A stretch of DNA of 64,000 nucleotides from Hyphodiscus hymeniophilus (lineage: Eukaryota > Ascomycota > Leotiomycetes > Helotiales > Hyphodiscaceae). The translations under genes and the position numbers were made by a program. Of this stretch, positions 59,222 through 64,000 are shown one piece after another; within the stretch, counting starts at the first letter, position 1; every line of letters starts with the position of its first letter. The notes beneath the pieces were generated by a model. The model was given only the letters and a program-made list of their open reading frames with translations, had not been told where the DNA came from and did no database searches. The stretch spans positions 2,356,001 to 2,420,000 of the forward strand of contig VNKQ01000005.1 in the NCBI GenBank assembly GCA_016508695.1, written 5' to 3'.

Positions 59222-59527
59222 ATGAAGTTTACTCCAGCTATTCTTGTAGCCCTGACAATTTACGGCGCCAATGCCCAGGAGTGGAAATGCACCTGGTTCG
59301 ATAAACCAAATTGCGGTGGAGACGATACAGCTGCCGCCCTGGGAACGGGTGGCAAATCATGCACCAACTTGGCGAAGGACGCCGAAAGCATTAGTTGTAA
59401 ATTGGACGCCGGCCTTTCAGTCAGCTGTTTCACCGGCTCGAACTGTCAAGGAACGCACAACGTCCTCTCAAAAACGGACTGTCTTACAACAAACTGCCAG
59501 AGCTTCCAGATTGTCGATACTCTCTAA
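59222..59527 (+). CDS. Small secreted cysteine-rich protein
   Basis: 101 aa, intronless. Signal peptide MKFTPAILVALTIYGANA, cleaved near Ala-Gln at residues 18-19. The mature chain of about 82 residues has eight cysteines (positions 23, 31, 47, 59, 69, 75, 87, 92), enough for four disulfides. Repeated short phrases CTWFDKPNCGG, CFTGSNCQG and CLTTNCQS suggest an internally repeated beta fold; I do not assign a family. No anchor or other domain. Size, Cys content and secretion fit effector- or antimicrobial-type small secreted proteins of fungi, but function is not shown by sequence. Neighbours are MITE-like elements on one side and the pheromone gene on the other. Confidence 0.85.
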   Translation: MKFTPAILVALTIYGANAQEWKCTWFDKPNCGGDDTAAALGTGGKSCTNLAKDAESISCKLDAGLSVSCFTGSNCQGTHNVLSKTDCLTTNCQSFQIVDTL

Positions 59528-60545
59528 GATTTCGGTTGGTGGTTCTATCCGTTCAGCTGCCATACGGAACGCCTGATCTGTCTGTGGGGGAAACGTGGTG
59601 GTTTGAGCCATTAGAATTAGAGGATTTCGATCGAATTTTGGTGGGAGACATGACGCAACAACAAGGAAATGCATTAGAGGTTTAGCATTAGGAAATATTT
59701 GTCAAGACTCTACTTAATATAAACGCTAAGCTGGCACGCATTTTCAATTTGTCTGCTGCTCCTATTATTATCAACCAACATTTGATGTGATCTTACGTCT
59801 CTCTTTGTTCCTTGAAGCCGTGGGCCAATTTCATCATTTTGAATGACTGTAGATAGGAAATCTTCTTGTCTAAGTTGCAGAAGGTTGGCAATTTTCAGAC
59901 ATTAATCCGTTCCGAGTAGGTGATCAATTGTGACCCATTGAGATCGATCGAGGACTAGGGCTTCCCAAGCGTTGATATATAGCAAAAAAGGATTCACAAC
60001 TACCGAAAGTTCCAAGCGAATTAGCCAAGTGCTTCAAAGGCAAAACAATTCAACTCACATTAGCATCGCTCCTAAGCAACGGGAGAAGTAAAGTTCACAT
60101 GTCACATCACAAAAGCAAAAGGAAATTTTATGTTCATAACGTGTATTAATTAGCGTTATGTACAGTTCAATCCAGGTCGATGATAAGTCGAAGACCCAGT
60201 AGACTCTCTCCAAGAGCCTGCTTTTGAAAAGACGATACAGTCCAGATTAAAGAGCCATCAAATACATGCTGTCTCCATCATTAGAGATCGTATCGGAAGA
60301 ATTGAAGCCATTTCCAAAATGAAGCGACCGACGGCGTATAGAGGCAGGGGTCGAAGAAGTGAATTTTGGTTTACGTAAAGAAATAGAAGTCGATATCGAA
60401 ATCGAGCTGTCGAGGGCCTCCATGGTCAAGCTGGGGATGCGTCTGCGATTGGCTCCGGGACTGAGACGAGTTAGAGCCATATTCGACTGGAAATACTTCA
60501 CGACTGGCTCTAGAAGCTCGACTGACCTGAAAGTAATTTCCCATT
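59528..60545. other. Intergenic, 1 kb, between convergent small secreted-protein genes
   Basis: Contains the 3' flanks of the Cys-rich protein (+) and the pheromone precursor (-). The open frame at 60359-60550 on + is a shadow running into the repeat array. Nothing else recognised. Confidence 0.5.
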
Positions 60546-61325
60546 CTACGCGCTGGCTTCGGCCTCTGCCTCACGAGGGCATGGCTGTCCAGGCTTTCCG
60601 CACCATTGAACCTTCTTGTGGTAGGCTTCACGCTTCTTGGGGCATGGCTGTCCGGGCTTTCCGCACCATGGCTCAGCGATCGGCTCTGGCTCGGCGATGG
60701 CTGATCGAGGGCAAGGTTGTCCTGGCTTTCCGCACCATGGCTCTGCGACAGGCTCGGCTTCTGGGATGGCTTCACGCTTCTTGGGGCATGGCTGTCCTGG
60801 CTTTCCGCACCATGGCTCAGCGATCGGCTCTGGCTCAGCGATGGCTGATCGAGGGCAAGGTTGGCCCGGCTTTCCGCACCATGGCTCAGGTTCTGGGATG
60901 GCCTCACGCTTCTTGGGGCATGGTTGTCCAGGCTTTCCGCACCATGGCTCCGCAACAGGCTCAGGTTCTGGGATGGCCTCACGCTTCTTGGGGCATGGTT
61001 GTCCAGGCTTTCCGCACCATGGCTCCGCAACAGGCTCGGGTTCTGGAATGGCTTCACGCTTCTTGGGGCATGGTTGTCCGGGCTTTCCGCACCATGGCTC
61101 AGGTTCTGGAATGGCTTCACGCTTCTTGGGGCATGGGTTGCCCGGCTTTCCAGGTAAATAGCACCATGGCTCCCCAATAGCCTCTGCTGAGCGAGGGCAT
61201 GGTTGACCTACATTGTTAGTTAGCTAGGGACTGCCGATTGAGAGGGGAGGCGACGTACCTGGCTTTCCGCACCAAGGTGCAGCGGAGACGGCAGCCGCCA
61301 AGAGAACGAGGGAAAGGTACTTCAT
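60546..61325 (-). CDS. ppg1: Alpha-type mating pheromone precursor (WCGKPGQPC repeats)
   Basis: 242 aa from two exons (61325-61259 and 61207-60546), intron 51 nt with GTACGT donor, CTAAC branch site and GTAG acceptor. The signal peptide MKYLSLVLLAAAVSA is directly followed by APWCGKPG|QPC, so the first pheromone copy spans the splice junction. Nine exact WCGKPGQPC copies plus one degenerate copy (WCYLPGKPGNPC, second in order) follow. Copies are separated by PKKR + EAIPEPEP(VAEP) or by PR + SAIAEPEPIAEP. Kex2 would cut after KR, a Ste13-type enzyme would strip the X-Ala/X-Pro dipeptides, and Kex1 would trim basic ends. The protein ends PREAEAEASA. By homology the peptide is secreted and read by a Ste2-type receptor of the opposite mating type. 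Longer open frames over the same array on both strands are artefacts. Confidence 0.95.
60580..61203 (-). repeat. Tandem array of pheromone repeat units
   Basis: Units of 63, 69 and 75 bp (21, 23 and 25 codons) repeat across the pheromone gene. Each contains the RC of TGGTTGTCC/TGGCTGTCC followed by GGCTTTCCGCACCATGG. The 69-bp type (linker SAIAEPEPIAEP) occurs twice, at about 60670-60740 and 60815-60885. Copies are nearly identical at the DNA level, implying recent homogenisation. Confidence 0.92.
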
Positions 61326-63077
61326 GATCGAATTGAAATTGAGTGAGTGTAGGTTATTTGTTTAGGAAATGGTTGTATGCGTATATGTGTGGAACGTTCT
61401 GCGGAAAACATGGGAAGAAAGTTGAGGTCTTTAAATAGTTAAACAAACTTGGTCAGACGATCAAGTATTCGAACATATTGGACGACGTCAAAGAGTTGTC
61501 AATAAAGGTCGTCGCTATTGAGGACTGCGTTGAGATAGGTTGTACTATTGAGGCGGCTGAGAATACTTGCCGCTGCCACAAAGACATATGATTGATTTCT
61601 ACCAATGAAACCGCCAACAGTTAATATTCACCCTTTGAACAGCATCGCATGATCAGCAAGTGTAGGCCTTCATATTAATTAGCGCTATGGGGCGTTGAGA
61701 CCAGTTGAACGGAATCACGGAGGAGCAGAGGCAATGGCGGAGATGGGATGTAAAACAGAATCTAGATGTAGACGCCGAGGTTGAACTCAAAGGCTTTTCG
61801 TGTGGCTAGGAGGAATTATATCCAATGCTTGTGACTATGAGCGACAGAACTTCGCTCGGAAGGAGGTGAACGAGAATTCCATTCGTCGAGAAGCAAAACA
61901 TGAAAGGAACAGCGCCCTTCAGAGGCATCTCCAGACCGATAAAGGATCCTGCAAACAGGTACCCCACGACTTGATCACTTGCAGGGTAATATCAATGGGA
62001 AAGTCTGCTATTGAAAGGGATTTTAAGAGGGGATATTCTATTGATACCCCGATCGGGGGTGGTAAGCGAGGGGTTCTACTGACGCCCCACCAAAATGGAA
62101 ATGTTCAGCCTTTGACGGAAAAAAGTACGGAATGAGCGCAAAACTAATCACAAACAACCCTATCAGATGAACCCAGTTGAATCCAAAGAGAGGTTTCAGA
62201 GACGGGTACGCTGCGGGGCTTAGTTCCATGTTAACTCCATAGACATAGCAAAGGTAGAATGCAAAAATTCGAGTCTCGCCACCATTCAAAATAGTGGGAC
62301 ACAATTAGTATAAGTTGAATACACATGATCTATGGCTAACAGCCGATGACGCCGTGTGGAAAATCGAAGTCCCGTAGATACAGATTACAGGTAGTAGCTG
62401 CAGGCATTGTTACGCTTCGATAGTTATTCGATTCTGCGGTCCACGAAGCTAAACATTTGGAAGCAAGTAACAGGACAGTCCAAGCTTATTTGACCTCAAC
62501 TTGGTCTTGCTGGGTGATGGGGAAGTAAGATTTGCCCATTATGAGAAGAGCCAGGCTGAAAAGAACGAGGATGTCCCATTACCCAACCATTCGTATTGCC
62601 CCGCCATGCACTTTGGCAACAGCTACTTCACAGAAGCAGGGTGTCTTAATGAACCGAGACTTCAAAGAAAGTTTGGCTAGAGACTTAAACCAATTACATC
62701 CGAAGCCTGAGAACTGGATATCAAAGCTTTTGAGATAGCTCATGTGCGGCGTCCGGTGCTCATGCTCATTACTCACTTAAAAGCTCAATTGAGCAGCTCG
62801 GCGATTCGCACAACATACAAAGAACCCGTCCAGGACTGCCTAGTAGGGGTGTTAACAGAGGCATGGTGATGGATATCACGATGTTGTTCTCCAGTCCGTC
62901 CGTCGTTGAAGACGCTCGCTTCCGACCTGCCGTTGCTGCCGAGCCCTTAGGCCGATGCGGCCTTCCCAAAGAGGAAAGGCGTCTCAATGGCCAGACGTAC
63001 GGGAAGATACGGAATTTTTGCAGCAACTTCGTTCATACAGCTATTTACACCTACGAATCCCTCACAAATTGCACAAG
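61326..63077. other. Intergenic, 1.75 kb
   Basis: Upstream of both the pheromone gene (-) and IDH1 (+). An 88-codon open frame at 62304-62038 (-) has one hydrophobic stretch but no other support. No mating-type regulatory site could be confirmed by eye. Confidence 0.5.
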
Positions 63078-64000
63078 ATGCTGATGCGTAACTCCGTCAG
63101 GTCGGCGCAGGTATGTTTCTGAGCTTAAGGTCTCCCAATGGCTTCGCGCTGTCCAAATTGCTAACCCCAATCTGTTATCAGAGCCTTCTGCGAACCGCCC
63201 AGGCTCCATCACGCTCCTTTGCTACCGTGCAAGCAGTACGTTCCACGAAATGCGACTACTCTCTCTGAGTCTCTGAGACGATTTCTGACCTTCGATAGGA
63301 CATCTTCAAGCCCACGAAGTATGGAGGGAAATACACTGTGACACTCATTCCTGGAGATGGTATCGGAGCTGAGGTCGCAGAATCTGTCAAGACGATATTC
63401 AAGGCCGATAACGTGCCAGTCGAGTGGGAACAGGTTGATGTATCCGGTGTCGAGTCTGGTGACAAGCACTCGGAGGAGCTTTTCCGGGAATCGATTGCGT
63501 CGTTGAAGAGAAACAAACTTGGATTGAAGGGAATTTTACACACACCCGTCGAGCGATCTGGCCATCAGTCTTTCAACGTTGCTCTACGACAAGAACTTGA
63601 CATCTACGCTTCTATTGTTCTCATCAAGAACATCCCTGGTTACAAGACCCGCCACGACAATGTCGACCTATGCATCATTCGCGAGAATACCGAAGGAGAG
63701 TACTCTGGCCTCGAGCATCAATCCGTTCCAGGTGTTGTGGAATCACTCAAGATCATTACCCGTGCTAAATCTGAGCGTATTGCGAAATTTGCTTTCAGCT
63801 TCGCCCTCGCAAATAACCGCAAGAAGGTTACTTGTATCCATAAGGCGAACATCATGAAGCTCGCAGATGGTCTCTTCCGCAATACCTTCAATGCAGTAGC
63901 CAAAGACTACCCCACACTCGAGACAAATGACATGATCGTGGATAATGCTTCTATGCAATGTGTTTCGCGGCCGCAGCAATTTGACGTCATGGTTATGCCT
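63078..64000 (+). CDS. IDH1: NAD-dependent isocitrate dehydrogenase subunit 1, mitochondrial (partial)
   Basis: N-terminal 263 codons; the gene runs off the window. Exons 63078-63110, 63182-63235 and 63299 onward, all phase 0. The first two exons encode a basic, Ser/Arg-rich mitochondrial presequence (MLMRNSVRSAQSLLRTAQ...RSFATVQA). The mature start KYTVTLIPGDGIGAEVAESVK is the family hallmark, with LKGILHTPVERSGHQS (a Thr-Pro-Val-Glu variant of the substrate loop typical of the regulatory IDH1 subunit), DLCIIRENTEGEYSGLEHQ and NRKKVTCIHKANIMK. IDH1/IDH2 octamers convert isocitrate to 2-oxoglutarate in the TCA cycle and are activated by AMP. The IDH1 rather than IDH2 call rests on that loop. 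Confidence 0.95.

Noticed and set aside
60359..61180. Long open frames on the + strand and in another minus frame over the repeat array (AFRTMAQ and HAPRSVKP repeats)
   Set aside because: They are by-products of a stop-free tandem array. Only the minus frame from ATG 61325 has a signal peptide, a spliced start, conserved Cys pairs and protease sites.
61800..62135. 111-codon + strand frame
   Set aside because: Composition looks random and no start context or motif supports it.
62038..62304. 88-codon minus-strand frame with one hydrophobic stretch
   Set aside because: No second exon, signal cleavage site or family motif; too short to support alone.
1..64000. tRNA genes and CRISPR arrays
   Set aside because: No convincing tRNA B-box with a matching acceptor stem was seen by eye, and no spaced direct-repeat array other than protein-coding or simple tandem repeats. 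A tRNAscan run would be decisive for tRNAs.

Overview
The window is nuclear DNA from a filamentous ascomycete fungus, most likely a leotiomycete (Helotiales-like). Genes are 0.3-4 kb with frequent 45-75 nt GT-AG introns carrying CTAAC/CTAAT-like branch sites, and they encode typical Pezizomycotina families: a GAF hybrid histidine kinase, a DUF3176 membrane protein, CorA-like proteins, a kinase-vWA fusion, BTB expansions and small secreted Cys-rich proteins. An alpha-type mating pheromone precursor with WCGKPGQPC repeats points to Leotiomycetes, whose known alpha-pheromones (as I recall, WCGRPGQPC in Botrytis/Sclerotinia) differ at one residue. All gene models come from reading splice sites and protein motifs by eye; no search was run.

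Layout. 0.2-3 kb: hybrid histidine kinase (-). 3-6.1 kb: gene-free, small repeats. 6.1-10.1 kb: synaptojanin-like phosphoinositide phosphatase (+). 11.4-15.3 kb: a secreted glycoprotein (-) divergent from a DUF3176 membrane protein (+). 15.5-17.5 kb: 3-hydroxyisobutyrate dehydrogenase (-) divergent from a carboxymuconolactone-decarboxylase-like protein (+). 17.8-20.8 kb: C2H2/fungal_trans transcription factor (+). 22-23.1 kb: homocysteine S-methyltransferase (-). 23.8-24.7 kb: first BTB protein (-). 27.3-36.2 kb: housekeeping block with an RRxS-rich protein, a J-protein, a small membrane protein, a charged protein abutting a PRA1-family protein, and an ER J-protein. 36.4-37.7 kb: gene fragment and transposon remnant. 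37.9-39.1 kb: short-chain dehydrogenase. 40.3-51 kb: accessory block with a 72-aa mini-gene, a CorA-like transporter, a kinase-vWA fusion and three more BTB paralogs. 52.6-57.1 kb: Gln-rich protein (-), proteasome subunit PRE10 (+), phosphoglycerate-mutase-like protein (+). 57.1-59.2 kb: two intact MITE-like elements. 59.2-61.3 kb: a small secreted Cys-rich protein (+) and the pheromone precursor (-). 63.1 kb to the end: the start of mitochondrial IDH1 (+).

The most notable item is the pheromone precursor at 60546-61325 (-). Longer meaningless open frames lie over it on both strands, so a longest-ORF approach would miss it. Every linker between pheromone copies can be read as a run of X-Ala/X-Pro dipeptides, the substrate of Ste13-type dipeptidyl aminopeptidases. 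A second theme is technical. Several conserved genes (homocysteine methyltransferase, the 31-kb membrane protein, perhaps the DUF3176 protein, the transcription factor and the PRA1 neighbour) read naturally only if one nucleotide is added, usually in a homopolymer, which suggests assembly indels rather than biology.
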